A DNA stretch of 64,000 nucleotides, taken from contig NC_064042.1 in NCBI RefSeq assembly GCF_932526225.1, forward strand, positions 8,962,540 to 9,026,539. Reading direction: 5' to 3'. A model generated the notes under the pieces. The model saw only the letters and a list, made by a program, of their open reading frames with translations. It was not told where the DNA came from and searched no databases. Origin of the DNA: Nematostella vectensis (lineage: Eukaryota > Cnidaria > Anthozoa > Actiniaria > Edwardsiidae). Positions 1 through 17,720 of the stretch are shown piece after piece. The translations under genes were made by a program, and so were the position numbers. Positions within the stretch are counted from its first letter, which is position 1, and each line of letters starts with the position of its first letter.

Positions 1-604
1 CACAAAGTACTCTTTAAGAAAAGAAAAGGAAATTACAATAGTGAGTAAAGCGAACAAAATTTCAATAAATACGCTTATGACAAACCTGCTGTCCGTAAGA
101 TCATCGATGCTCTGCAGAAAAAAAGGGAAAAAAAATTGAGAAAATGAGTCTTCATGATTCCTTATGTGTCCTTATATTTCCTACCCTTGTCTTACGCGTT
201 TTTTCACGCGCGTTGGCTTTCACGCTACATTTTTACGCGCGTTATGTTTCGCAATTCCCTATCACGTGTGTTGCCTTTCACGTTGTTTGTCGACGCATAT
301 TGTCACGTTCACGCATGTTAAATTTCGCTATTCTAAAAGACTGCGCGTATTCTTTGGCTAGAAATACGCATTGTTTTTTTTTCCTTGTCTTAAAGCGCAG
401 TATCCTGAAGTGCATTGATTCGCGTTTGCTCTTCACACGCATTGTTTATCGCACTGTGGTTGCGCAAAGTGTTACCTACTGATAGTAGGTACACATTTAC
501 TATAATCACAAATACGAGAAGTTTGTACTCACCATTACTCCTCTAGTTAGCTTGCGCCCTTCCCTTGTCATCTAAAAAAATAACTAATTATTTCCAATTG
601 TGAC
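1..604. other. Non-genic leading region
   Basis: I see no supportable exon here. Positions ~180-460 hold a loose series of ACGC/CACGCG-containing segments separated by T-rich tracts, which gives the overlapping short ORFs. These ORFs have low-complexity hydrophobic translations with no family resemblance, and I regard them as chance. Confidence 0.5.
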
Positions 605-1012
605 GCGATAGATCAGTGGTACGGGCTTCGCTTCTCAAGCAATAGGGCAGGGGTTCGAACCGTGGTCAGATCAACTTGGGATTTTTTCAGAGGTGTAATA
701 GACCTGGCTCTCTACACTGGGGACTGTGAATCCCTCGTCTTCGCGGATAAGGACGTTAAGCCAGATGTCCCGTCTCTCATCGCACATCATTAACCTGTAT
801 TGGGGGATGTAAAAGAGCCACTGGGGACGCTTGCCCGTGGTACCATCTTCAGTGACAATGCTTACACACTAACTCACTCATGTTTGTAAACTGCGTGGAG
901 TAGTCCGTATCTACACACTGACGGGTTAAGTCAGTCACATGTGAAGCGCATTTGATCATTTCGTATGTTAAAGTGCGCTAAACAAATGACAAACATTTCA
1001 TTTCATTTTATG
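605..1012 (+). repeat. tRNA-derived SINE-like element
   Basis: The first ~75 bases look like a degenerate tRNA gene with RNA polymerase III promoter boxes: an A-box-like stretch at ~611-622 (ATAGATCAGTGG) and a B box at ~652-661 (GGTTCGAACC). A non-tRNA body follows, including GCGGATAAGGACGTTAAGCC at ~735-760, which resembles the conserved core of some marine-animal SINEs as I remember them. The element ends in short T-rich CATTT repeats near 1000-1012. A functional tRNA is unlikely because the sequence continues past the acceptor arm without a terminator. The family name is not assigned. Confidence 0.6.
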
Positions 1013-1032
1013 ACGGCTTCTACTGGTGACTT

Positions 1033-1290
1033 TTAAGGGCCACCTGAGGCTCTCTCATTAACTTTACACCATTCAAAGACCTCAATTTCACTCACTCTCA
1101 GATGTGCATTGACCATGTCCAGAATGCAGTACTCCGGGGATGGGTAATTCCTGGTCCGTCGACGCTTACTGACCATCTCATCTGATGTAGTTCTGGAATG
1201 TTCCAGATGACAAAGAATAAACTCTATGCGTTGAATAGCCATAGCCACGGGGTACAACCACCTCCTTCCCCCTCCCTCACCAACACCACT
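1033..1290 (-). CDS. Possible further exon of the CH-like gene
   Basis: An open minus-strand frame encodes a stretch containing YPVAMAIQRIEF and later YPSPEYCILDMVNAHLR. The latter looks like genuine protein. A donor-like GTGAGT follows the HLR codons near 1096-1101, so coding may continue to an exon outside the window rather than end at the in-frame stop at 1033. The upstream acceptor is weak (an AG around 1280 with little pyrimidine tract), so the 5' border is uncertain. It would be the exon after the one ending at 2206 of the minus-strand gene that starts at 4262. Function unknown. Confidence 0.35.
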   Translation of the reverse strand, partial: SGVGEGGGRRWLYPVAMAIQRIEFILCHLEHSRTTSDEMVSKRRRTRNYPSPEYCILDMVNAHLRVSEIEVFEWCKVNERASGGP

Positions 1291-1639
1291 CTTTTCTCAG
1301 ACAGACTGATATTATAGAAGAAAAGTATTAGAGATGAAATCATTCATTCACCTATCATATATGTTTCATATATTAGGTTGTGTCATTCAAAAACAACAAA
1401 CAAAGCCAGAAGTCCCAATCCATTTAAATCAATTTAGTTAGTTTTGGCCAGCGCTCAACACCATCAGCTACCCCTAATCTTTTCTACAGGTTTAGTCACA
1501 TCACATGTATACCATTTTCTTTACTACCACAATGTAAACAAACTTGATGCTTGATTCAATGGTTATACTAGATAAGTAACTTATATAGTCTACTTACTCA
1601 GTGGTAGTAGGGCTGGGGGAAGACTAAAAATAAAACAGA

Positions 1640-2245
1640 AAGATAAAATAAGATTTTTGCTTCTCTGGACCAGTGTGTAACATGGTCAATCAGGACAATG
1701 TTGACAAGTATTTTGACAGGAAAGGGGTGCGACACCATAACTTTCTTACCTCTGGTGTAGAGATGGGTTTGCGGCGGAGGGAGCGTGTGTAACATGGTCA
1801 ATCAGGACAATAATGTTGACAAGTTTTTGGACAGGAAAGTGGTGCGACACCATGACTTTCTTACCTCTGGTGTAGAGATGGGTTTGCGGCGGAGGGAGTG
1901 TATGTAACATGGTCAATCAGGACAATGTTGACAAGTTTTTTGACAGGAAAGGGGTACAATTCCATGACTTTCTTACCTCTGGTGTATAGATAGGAGTGCG
2001 GCAGAGGGAGCGTGTGTAACAAGGTCAACAGGGCAATAATGTTGACAAGTTTTTTGACAGGAAAGGGGTGCGACACAATGACTTTCTTACCTCTGGTGTA
2101 GGAATAGGTGTGTGGCGGAGGGAGCGTGTGTAACATGGTCAATCAGGACAATAATGTTGACAAGTTTTTTGACAGGAAAGGGGTGCGACACAATGACTTT
2201 CTTACCTCTGGTGTAGAGATGGGTGTGCGGCGGAGGGAGCGTGGG
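1640..2245 (-). repeat. ~114-bp tandem repeat made from an exon 3' edge
   Basis: Five copies with spacings of 112-115 bp, shown by TTTCTTACCTCTGGTGTAG recurring at about 1741, 1856, 1968, 2082 and 2197. Read on the minus strand, each unit holds the last ~35 bases of the CH-like gene's exon 6 (ending ACACCAGAG), the donor GTAAGAAAG, and ~75 bp of the following intron. The unit is not a multiple of three, so the repeat copies do not form a continuing coding frame. Confidence 0.85.
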
Positions 2246-4262
2246 CCAAACCCTAGCATCAAGTCCTTCTCTACCTTGTGGGTAGGTGTCTTGGGGGGAG
2301 GGGGCGGGGGAGTCCACTATGGAAAACAGAAAAAGCAGGGATTACACAAGGGGATATGGGTGTGGTATGGTTGGGGGGGTGTTGGGGGTGGAGGAGTTGA
2401 CTTTGAAAAACATGAATGTCAAGGATGACACAAGGGGGTATGAGTCATCAAGGTTGGGTTGGGATAGGTCCACTTGAAGTCATTACAATTCTATAGTTAC
2501 ACAGAGTGGTATATTCTCAGAAGGTAAGAAATGGGAAAGAAGGAAACAAAAAAAGACTTAAAAAAAACAACACAAGAGATGTCAGACTGCAAATTGTCAT
2601 TTTCGCTAGGGTTGTTCAAATAGGGTTTGAAAACTTTGATAGCTTCTTTTACTGCTAATGCAATAAAATACTTACAGAAAAAGGCTTAGCAACCAGTTGA
2701 GCACCTGTCTCTCTCTGGAGGAATTCAGATCGCTCCCAGACATACCAGATGTCATGGCAAACAAGACACCACAGAAGGTCAAACACCTGACAAATAATAC
2801 ATGGGTGCTGTTTGAACAATAAAGAAGCACCTTGTGGATAATTTAAACAGCTTATAAAGGCTGTAGGTCTTCTCAAGGAGGGTGATATAAGTGCATACCC
2901 AGAATGTGAGAGTGGGGAGGGAAGCCAGCAAAGGCATCATGTGAAGAATGGATAGTATTTGACAATCTTTTAATATGAAACAACAACCCCTGTGCACTTC
3001 TCTAGGTAAGGGCCTGGAATACATAGGAGACAGTCGTTCCTTGAATTTTCAATCTAGTAAGATTATTCATATGGAAAGTGAAGAGAAAAGCATCTGCCTG
3101 AACCTTCTTCCACCCCCACCCCTACTTCCCTCCCCTTTCAAGCATTGTGTGCCGTAAATAAACCAAATGACTAAGGCCTACCTCCTACATAAAAAATATA
3201 GCTTTTGCCAGGGCAGGAAGTTGTTCTATGCCCCCATGGCCTGTAGACTCCCCCCCCCCCCTTACAACACCCTTGCAGGCTAGGGGTTTTGGTGCAATCA
3301 TCAAAAGGTAAAATATGATAAAGGTGCACTTTACAATACCTGTTCTGCAGCTCTCATTGCAAACATTCTGGAATCTACATATGTATCTTTGGGAATAATT
3401 TTCCTGTGAAGTAAATTATTTCAATGGTAAGTATTATGACTATGGCTACTTATAGTGAATATAATAAATAGTACGTAAATAATGATCATAGATTGAAATT
3501 TTAAATTAGGTGAAGTAACTACTGTACATACACAGTCTTGAGCTCCTTCACGATCCACTCCACTCTGGTCGTCTTTTGTGTCTGTGTCAAACTACAGAAA
3601 AAAAGGATGTGTTAAGTTATGGGGAAAAAACTAAATAAATAAAAAATCAAGAGACAAACTTACCCTTCAAAACTTTGCAATTTGTCAAATGGCCGACCAG
3701 TCAAACCTATTCACATGAGAAAGACTGGAGTGTCACTCAGGCAGTGCAGGGGAGGGGAGGGGAAGGGGTAAGAAACAGAGTAGGACATAGGCAAGAGGGG
3801 TTAGAGGGGGGATTGAAAATCGTAAAGTGAAGTGGACCAAGTAAAGTGGGCTTAACCAAGATTATATTGTGTGAACACCTTGTCTCAGGCCCACACTGGG
3901 GTTGACCAGCTGACAGTCCACTCTACCCGACCCCTGTTAGTCTTAAATGCAAAAAAATTGTAGCCTCTGGTCTCCAGGGTACCAGATCCCCTTCCCTTAA
4001 AAAAACTTTTATATCTATATAACTTTTAGCTTTTATATCATATACCTCTATAGTTATCGTAACCACCTAAATTTTATAATTACCATGATTATTAACATCA
4101 TCATCATCATTATCATCATAATTAACACTTACTCTCAAGTAACATCTTCATGTTGTACCCCTTCAACAAATCCGTTAAGATGTTGTGCATCAGGTAACCA
4201 GTGGGTGCCAGGCGCAGGTTCACCCAGGCCGTGAATCCATTAATACGTGTGTGCAGAGACAT
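2206..4262 (-). CDS. CH-like domain protein, 5' exons (partial)
   Basis: Six exons join in frame on the minus strand: 4262-4133, 3706-3664, 3591-3532, 3403-3340, 2786-2676, 2316-2206. All introns have GT-AG ends and the phases match. The predicted start MSLHTRINGFTAWVN continues with a calponin-homology-like helix pattern (FTAWVNLRLAP, then MKMLLESLTG) and VFDLLWCLVCHDIWYVWE, followed by a proline-rich linker WTPPPPPPKTPTHK. I recognise the fold type but cannot name the gene. A cytoskeletal or ciliary role is only a guess. The frame stays open for a few codons upstream of the chosen ATG, and an acceptor-like AG lies there, so a further 5' exon is possible. The 3' end is missing or uncertain. 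The gene is divergent from glutathione reductase. Confidence 0.75.
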
Positions 4263-10826
<6,564 letters not shown>

Positions 10827-11523
10827 TTTTAATCTATATGTTTCCTCATGCACATCAAAGCTCTTTTCAACTTCTCCAGCACTGATGTAGATTCTCTGCA
10901 AGCCTCTAATGATTTGTCTTTGAAAGAATCCTGAGCTGTGAATATCTCTATCACAAAAGGCTGTGCCCCTCCTAGCCATGCCCTGTGCCCCTCCTGGCCA
11001 CGCCCTAGCTACCCTTCACACTCTGTGTATAAAGGTCCACACATTATGTAAATAGTATGCAACTCTGCAATTATAATAGCCATCCCTTTTCTGGTGAAAA
11101 AATATTATTCAATTGATTTAATGTAATTATAGATTTTTGTAATTTCAAATAAATTTGTATTAAAAAAACATATCTCTCTCAAAATTATTTACACTTAAAG
11201 TAACAATTCTTGAAAACCTTCTTTCATACAGTACATGTATGATTTAGGTGTTTTTTTGAAAACCTTACTCCAGCAAGGAAAAGTAATTGGAAGACCGTGC
11301 TTAGTAATGTTTGGCTTGGGTAAGCAGTCGTTTCTAAGCTTAAGCAAATTGCAAAAGAAAGGTCAAAATGCTTGTACAGGAGACAAGCCAGTGCTTTGAT
11401 AACCCTGCATAGATGATTTATGGCCTCCTTGACTTTCTAGCAGGCAGAATCTTTGGAACAGATCCTAATTAAGCATCAACTTTCAGTGTACTGCTCACAA
11501 CACAACATTGGAAGGAGATTTTA
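10827..11523 (+). other. GSR 3' UTR and convergent intergenic gap
   Basis: The GSR 3' UTR probably runs to shortly after the AATAAA at ~11148-11153. A ~22-bp direct duplication (GTGCCCCTCCTRGCCAYGCCC) lies at ~10962-11007. The remainder separates GSR from the convergent PLCXD gene and holds no gene that I can see. Confidence 0.6.
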
Positions 11524-12516
11524 TCAGTAAAAATAATTCATACTGATGACTGTAGGAATAAACTCTCCGTGCTCCACAAAATCAGTGATGATGATATTGA
11601 ATTTATGATACTTGCTGTCGCACAATGCCTTAAGCCAGCCCGTCAGGTGAATATTGCATTTCACAGCAAGACAGTCCTTAAGGGTACCTGTCATGTTGCC
11701 AACAACTGTGGATGTCTGGGGTGTCAGAACACCTTGTGTGATATGGAACGCATTATTTGGACAGTCAGACTTAAGACACTTAGTACTTAAAAAGTCCATC
11801 AGTTGTTTTCGATCTGAAACATTAGGCCATGGGGAATAGAAATAATTAGGAGGCCAGAAACATGGATAGCATTCATACACGTCGTAATCATGGTAGACAA
11901 TAATCACACTCTGCTCACACGCCCACAGATCTTGTAAAGTGACATTCAAGGGGTCTTCCCCAGGGGCACGCAAAGTCTCCCCAAACATGCCTAATAATGT
12001 ATCGGCTAGCCTTTGGTGGGCCTCGCTGTCCATGTTATAAAAGTGGTTGAAGTCAAGGATGACCACCTCCTTGGGTCGCTCTGCATTGAAGCGTTTCACA
12101 TCTCGAAGTATCTCATTGACAAGGCATCCATAAAGACCATGGACAATTCTTACATCGTTCTCTTCAGCTCTCAAAGCTACACGTAGATCGATGTAGCGGA
12201 CTCCTGCATAGAGCTGCTCGTATATGTTCAAACTTTGTGTCACGGACCATCCGTGGACGACTGACTTAGCGAATTTCCCGAAGACTGTCACGAGATTATG
12301 GATCATTTGCGGTTCATCCGGACCGACCTCGAGATCTTGATTCAAGTAAAATGTCCCCGAGTCGTGCGAACCGGGGATAACCAAGTCATTCAAACGGCAA
12401 AGCTGTTTCTCGTTAGGCAGGTTTTCCATCCAGCGAGAGAAGTCATTGTCGGTTAGTGCGGATTTTTTTAGGATTTCAAAAGGTTCATCTTGCAGTGTCG
12501 TTTGGCCATCAGCCAT
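11524..12516 (-). CDS. PI-PLC X domain-containing protein (PLCXD-like), single exon
   Basis: 330-residue intronless gene of the PLCXD family, atypical phosphoinositide phospholipase C-like proteins that have the X domain but no Y, PH or C2 domains. Visible landmarks: LNDLVIPGSHDSGTFYLN, containing the first X-domain catalytic-type histidine; GVRYIDLRV; VRIVHGLYGCLVNEIL, with the second histidine; VVILDFNHFYNM; and the C-terminal ITDFVEHGEFIPTVISMNY. These order and align well with vertebrate PLCXD1-3 from memory. The start is set at the ATG at 12516 (AAAATGG context, MADGQTTLQ). The longer open frame to 12561 would need a GTG. No signal peptide or membrane segment is visible. It is divergent from the ETS gene downstream. 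Confidence 0.9.
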   Translation of the reverse strand: MADGQTTLQDEPFEILKKSALTDNDFSRWMENLPNEKQLCRLNDLVIPGSHDSGTFYLNQDLEVGPDEPQMIHNLVTVFGKFAKSVVHGWSVTQSLNIYEQLYAGVRYIDLRVALRAEENDVRIVHGLYGCLVNEILRDVKRFNAERPKEVVILDFNHFYNMDSEAHQRLADTLLGMFGETLRAPGEDPLNVTLQDLWACEQSVIIVYHDYDVYECYPCFWPPNYFYSPWPNVSDRKQLMDFLSTKCLKSDCPNNAFHITQGVLTPQTSTVVGNMTGTLKDCLAVKCNIHLTGWLKALCDSKYHKFNIIITDFVEHGEFIPTVISMNYFY

Positions 12517-13264
12517 TTTGTTTTCATTTGCGCGTTCTAAGCTCCATTCCCCCGCAACCACAGCCGACGCCTAGAAGTTTTTACTAGTCAGCGGCTCGTT
12601 CGCTCAGTTTATTTACACTCTTTTTTTTATAAAGTAGTCTGGTAGTCTTAGTATTTTTATGATAAACAGGGCAAAATTACTTACCTTTTTTACTTATGAT
12701 AAGCATGCTATTCGGCGAGGCAGTTTTTGAAAACAATGTTATTAACTATGCCAATAACGGATGCATATTATTAGAGCATTTACCGCCAAATGGCGGGTTA
12801 CTGTTGGTTACGCATCGCTGCTATGATGTTACCCTATGTGTTTTGCGCCATAGATGAACAGCCAGCAAGCCCGCGTAGCAAGCGCAAATGGGAATAGAAA
12901 AAAGATGGCGCGCGCCAAAGAAAACCAGGAAGTGTGCGGATAAACAATGTTGAACACGTTGCAAGCGGCAACTTGTTCTCGTTGCACGTTCGTTCAGTTT
13001 ATAACACTCTTTTTTTTTATAAGAAACTTTTTTATAAGAACGTCCAGCCTGAGATTTCACCAAATTTTAATTAAAAACATGCTAAGGACATTCCGAGGCT
13101 CAGATAGAAGAATGCGTTCTAAAATGCAGCATCAAATTGTGCTCATAGTAAAATACTCATTATTGCTATTAGTGTTATTTTCTTCCTACTAATTTCAGGG
13201 GCGGATTTAGCTTTTCGCTAATGGGGGGGTTTGGCTCAGTAACGATTTTATCGATTGCTACCCT

Positions 13265-13424
13265 CTAGCCTACCTGTTGACTTTGATAGTTTTTCCGGCA
13301 CGAAAACCCCCTTCCACCTCCCCCCTGCGGAGCGCATTATCCAAGATGGCGGCCGGGTTATGCGAACTCCGTGTTTACGGGGTTTTCGTGCCGGAAAAAC
13401 TATCAAAGCCTACAGGTAGGCTAG
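13265..13424. repeat. Long inverted repeat (foldback element)
   Basis: Arms 13265-13310 and 13379-13424 are reverse complements over 46 bp with about 3 mismatches (CTAGCCTACCTGT and TTTCCGGCACGAAAACCCC within the left arm). The 68-bp centre contains CCAAGATGGCGGCC, a good match to the YY1 consensus. It could form a stable cruciform or RNA hairpin, and may be a foldback transposon remnant. Confidence 0.8.
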
Positions 13425-13939
13425 CTACCCTCATGCGCAGAGCTTTCTATGTCGCTCTTTTATCACCTGACCACAGGATTACCATCTTCTCGCTGTTATC
13501 AACGGAATTATTTCCCGTAAATAATCACAAAATAAAGGTCGAATGAAAACCAATCCCAATAAAGTTGTCTTTGATGTCAATAAATCGTAAAAAAATTAGG
13601 AGGAGGATGGTTATATTCCCTAGAGACCTCTGTTAGCAGGGGATATATATTTCTGCAAGTCAGCAGATTTGTGGCTTGGCGTCAGGAGCTTTCCTCATTG
13701 TTAACATGAAATGGAATTTCCTTGTTTTGACACGATATATGGCATGCCTCTCTTCGCACGAGAGAGCATGAATACACGTTTTCCGATTAGGCGTGTTGCA
13801 GTGTTACACGCCTCGTGCCTCCGATCCGATTTCGTGGAACTACAGGAAATAATTTAGAGGTTCAAATCCCTCGATTTGGTTGGTCGCTGTGACCCACGCC
13901 TAGATGATCCTAGGAAATGACGCCACAACTGAAATATAG

Positions 13940-14109
13940 TACGCCATGACGTCAGATCTGACCAATCACAGACGATATGCTGGGGTAAAAGCCCCAAAAG
14001 AACCCCGTCTAGTCAAAACGAATCTAGTCCTGTTCGAGAGAAGAGTTTCGTTCTATCGATAGCGGAAAAAACAAGGAGTTGTACTTGTAGCTTCAAGATT
14101 ACTGAGTAC
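13940..14109 (+). promoter_or_regulatory. ETS gene promoter with CRE and CCAAT box
   Basis: A perfect palindromic CRE (TGACGTCA, 13947-13954) and a CCAAT box (13962-13966) lie ~150 bp upstream of the ETS start codon. The transcription start is presumably between ~13990 and 14060. No clear TATA box is placed. Confidence 0.55.
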
Positions 14110-16566
14110 ATGATGGCGCAAGTAAGTCGATTGATTATTTTTTTGATTTTCTAAACATGTTCAGTACTTATTATATTTTCTCTGTGTAGCGGTGTTCAAT
14201 AATTCTGATTTCTCCCATTTTATTTAAGATCTCGTTTGCCACTATTACTGCTATGAATCAACAGCTGCTTATGGTAAGCGATGATTTCTCTTCGAAAAGT
14301 TGTTGCGTTTGAAATCAGTGAAATGAAGGTTTCGAACGGAATTTTTGAAGGCGGTTTGAGAAGTCAACCGCGTGTGAACAACATTTTGTCCTTACTCATC
14401 TAAAATCATCCCCAATACAGTAAAAAAAAAAAGAAAGAACTTGCTAAGAGGAAAGCTATTCTATGTTATATTTCATAGTCATAGTTAGGGCTAAATAATC
14501 GATTTCGCCGATGGTTGTGCTGACTTAGCCATGCAGAAAGTGCGCCTTTGCTCAACTTGACTAACGTTTTATGTTACATTTCGTTTCACAGCAGCTGAGC
14601 CAGTTTGCCAACCAGCCAAATGTACAAACTGCCACCCCCGCAATTCAGAATTTTATGCCGGCAACCGTGCCCGATCAAAACATGGCAATATCAACCTCGC
14701 CTCAGCCTGACTTTGGACTTGAGACTGGTAAGCGAGAGGCCGTTTGTTATGTTGTTTGGTGTACTAACTTATTAGGTTTCCCGAAAATTTAACAAATCGG
14801 TTCGTGTGTCTCTAGGTTTCTACACAGGCAGCTACCTAGAAGAACTAAACAGTTGCCAATCAACCTGTAATTCAGACGTTTCTGAGGTCTTCGAAGGCAA
14901 AGAAGCGAATAGTCAAAGCTGTGAACAAATTTTTCAAGGTGAGCTTCGAAAGCGGAAAATTCCCCAACGTCGAGTCGAAACCGAAACACGAATAATTGTT
15001 TGTTTTTAGCACAGAAAGTGCGATGTGATTGGATAAGCAAATTGTAATTGATAGCTGTCATTGTCACCTACGTAGTTGTTTTGACTCTAGTGGCTTTCGA
15101 AAGTAGTGAGATCACGCTCCGGAGACGTGAGCTGATGAGAAACCTTTCAAAAAAACTATTTTTAGACGCCCCTCCCATTGATTCAACCCAATCACTTGAA
15201 GCTGTCATGGAGTTTGACTGACAGTCAGTTCCCGTCTTGAGAATGCATTTTTTCCTGTCTGAGTTTTGATAAGTTGCGAATATTCATGATGTCTATTTTC
15301 AATTTTCTAGATCTTGAAGACATTGGAGTGCTTGGCATAGACTTTGACTCTGACATTTGTCCCAATTTCAGTGGTGAGTGCTAGTGAATTTAAACAATTT
15401 AATAAGTTTAATTGAAAAATTCAGAGGCTTTGTTGAGGATACCAAATTTGTAATTTGATTGCACTGCTATTAAAAACAGTCTTTCTAATCTAAATCATTT
15501 ATTATCTTTTGTAAAAGACAAAATAACTAAAGTAACATAAGAAAAACAAAGATAACTTCAAATAGATTAAGTTCTCGGTTTTTTAGATTGCCAGGTAAGA
15601 AGATTTGTATATGTCTGTACTGATGTTGCTTTTGTGTTTGTAGATAACATCAACAGCAACCCTGACCTAGCTGCCTTTGATGAGGTTGAACCTTCTTATC
15701 AGTTGGCCCCTCAACCACAGCCTCCTCAAACCTACCACATAAAACCTGAAGTCCAAGACTTCTCCTGCATGGGTCTATCACACAGCCCTGCTCCATCTTC
15801 AGACAGTGGCATGGTCCTAAGCCCATGCCCTAGCTTCTCAGACAGCTTTAGTGACACAGATGCTTACAGCATCTCCAGTGTGGACTCTCCCATTCCTGAC
15901 CCCATCCAAGATGACTCATGTGTGCCCATGACGGACCCATCCCCTCAGGTTGTACCTGATACATTACCTCCAAAAGTACCAGGTCGACGGCGCAGAGGCC
16001 CCAAGAAACCTGCCAAGTACAATGGCAATGGCCCTATTCAGCTGTGGCAGTTTCTGCTCGAGCTACTCCTCTGCCCACAAAGCCAGAGATTGATAGAGTG
16101 GACGTATGATGAGAAGTTTGAGTTCAAACTACTGAACCCACCAGTGATTGCAACCATGTGGGGAAAGCGCAAGAACAAGCCCAACATGAACTACGAGAAG
16201 CTGAGCCGTGGACTACGTTACTACTATGACAAAAACATAATTGACAAAGTCCATGGCAAGAGGTATGTGTACCAGTTTGTATGTGATATTGAGAAGATCC
16301 TTGGATATGACCCCACGGAGCAGAAGCTGGACGGTGTAAAGGTAGAAGATGCAGTCTGCGGTAAGCCAGAAATGGTTCCCGATTGTGAGAAATTCTGGGA
16401 AGCTGGTAGCCCTGATAGTGGCATTAGTGTACCAGATGGTGTAAAGGTAGAAGATGCAGTCTGCGGTAAGCCAGAAATGGTTCCCGATTGTGAGAAATTT
16501 TGGGAAGCTGGTAGCCCTGATAGTGGCATCAGTGTACCAGATTTCGATCTGCTCTTCAATCACTAG
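14110..16566 (+). CDS. ETS-domain transcription factor (ETS1/2-like DNA-binding domain)
   Basis: Six exons in frame: 14110-14121, 14229-14273, 14592-14727, 14816-14938, 15311-15373, 15644-16566; 433 residues. The last exon carries the winged-helix ETS domain (~residues 258-350): [29 protein letters not shown] and [17 protein letters not shown], with the two GGA-contacting arginines of helix 3 present in RGLRYYY. This helix is most like ETS1/2. No Pointed domain is visible; the N-terminal part is Q/S/P-rich and looks like an activation region, with basic [12 protein letters not shown] before the ETS domain as a probable nuclear signal. After the ETS domain a 35-residue segment is tandemly duplicated. 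Exact orthology is not decided. Start: two adjacent ATGs at 14110 and 14113 after an open promoter. Confidence 0.88.
16330..16539 (+). repeat. 105-bp in-frame coding duplication
   Basis: Two 105-bp copies (16330-16434 and 16435-16539) differ at about three bases, all synonymous. Each encodes 35 residues beginning [12 protein letters not shown] and ending SPDSGISVP. The near identity points to a recent duplication or gene conversion. Confidence 0.95.
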
Positions 16567-17720
16567 AGTTTTTTTTGTCGTTAAACCCCAAGTTGTAGCC
16601 TGGTTTCCAGAGGTTTTATGGTTGTTAGCCATATTGCCTCTGGAGGCTGGGCTATGTCACCTGATTTCAAATGGTTTCTGGTTTTATCAAATCAGCCATT
16701 TGACAATCAGGTGACCCAAGTTGTTGTTATTATCAGGGTATGGGAAAGGCCAATGTGTTTTTGAGTTTTAGTATATTTTATCACTGTGTGATTGTAGGTT
16801 GTTGTTGCTGTGTTTCACCATTAGCCTTTCCTCTACTCTGATTATGACTTATGTAGCTTGTATCAAGCGAAGTGGTCTTACGTGTCCACATTCTATACAT
16901 TCTCAGGCAAAGTATAATTTTGAGGACCATACCATTATTGGTTTGGCTTTGAATCATGCTTTGCCTGAGAATAAGTTCCAATACCTGATGTACTATGTAT
17001 GTCACTTATTTGAAGTTTTCTTCACTCAATTTGATTAACTTAAGCAATTAGGATAATTTTGTAGCCTGTGAGTCCACAGGGTTTATATTTGATTGTAACA
17101 ATGTTCTTGTAGTCGGTGATTTTAGAAGTTTTTGTAGGATAGGCCATGGAAAGTTCCCATGATTTATTTGATCACATTGGTCAGTTACTATTTCACTCGG
17201 TATCCGAGTCTCTTGGCAAAGTTGTCGAGGGTTTACAAGTTATACAAATTTTTCGAGTTTATTATATTAGCTTGGTAGAAAAAGCTATAATAAAGTTGTT
17301 GCAGTATGCACAAATGTCTAGTATATATTGTAGAAACTAGTAATCCATTTTATCAGGTGATATATTGGATATTGTATTATTCTCTATGTATTAGTAAAAG
17401 CTATAATGAAGTTGCAGTATGCACAAATGTCTAGTATATATTGTAGAAACTAGTAATCCATTTTATCAGGTGATATATTGGATATTGTGTTATTCTCTAT
17501 GTATTAGTAAAAGCTATAATGAAGTTGCAGTATGCACAACTACCTAGTACACAATGTACAAACTAGTAATCCATTGTATCAGGTGATATTTTGGATATTG
17601 TATTATTCTGTATTATTCCATTATTTCAATTGTAAAAGAGCTTTGTGCTCACTTATGCATTAATGAATATACATTGTAGTTTTCTAGTGTGCAATAAAAA
17701 TTTGTAAAAACTCCAAGTTT
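16567..17720 (+). other. ETS gene 3' UTR with hairpin and 113-bp repeats
   Basis: The 3' UTR probably extends to the AATAAA at 17693-17698. It contains a hairpin: 16899-16915 pairs with 16956-16972 (TTCTCAGGCAAAG against CTTTGCCTGAGAA). It also contains three tandem ~113-bp units in ~17283-17620, shown by GCAGTATGCACAA at 17301, 17414 and 17527. Confidence 0.65.

Larger units (their letters stand above)
12517..14109. other. Divergent intergenic region, PLCXD/ETS
   Basis: No coding exon is supported. Two related segments occur at ~12590-12640 and ~12955-13030, sharing TTCGYTCAGTTTAT and CACTCTTTTTTTTTATAAG, so a partial duplication is present. A long inverted repeat (13265-13424) and the ETS promoter (~13900-14100) are listed separately. 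Confidence 0.55.

Noticed and set aside
605..680. Functional tRNA gene
   Set aside because: Only the A- and B-box regions are convincing; the arms are degenerate and sequence continues as a SINE body.
12517..12561. Longer PLCXD start giving 345 residues
   Set aside because: The upstream codon is GTG; the first ATG in frame is at 12516 with good context.
15587..15594. 8-bp microexon in the ETS gene (TTTTAG-ATTGCCAG-GTAAGA)
   Set aside because: Splice signals look good, but including it shifts the frame and quickly gives stops; skipping keeps phase.
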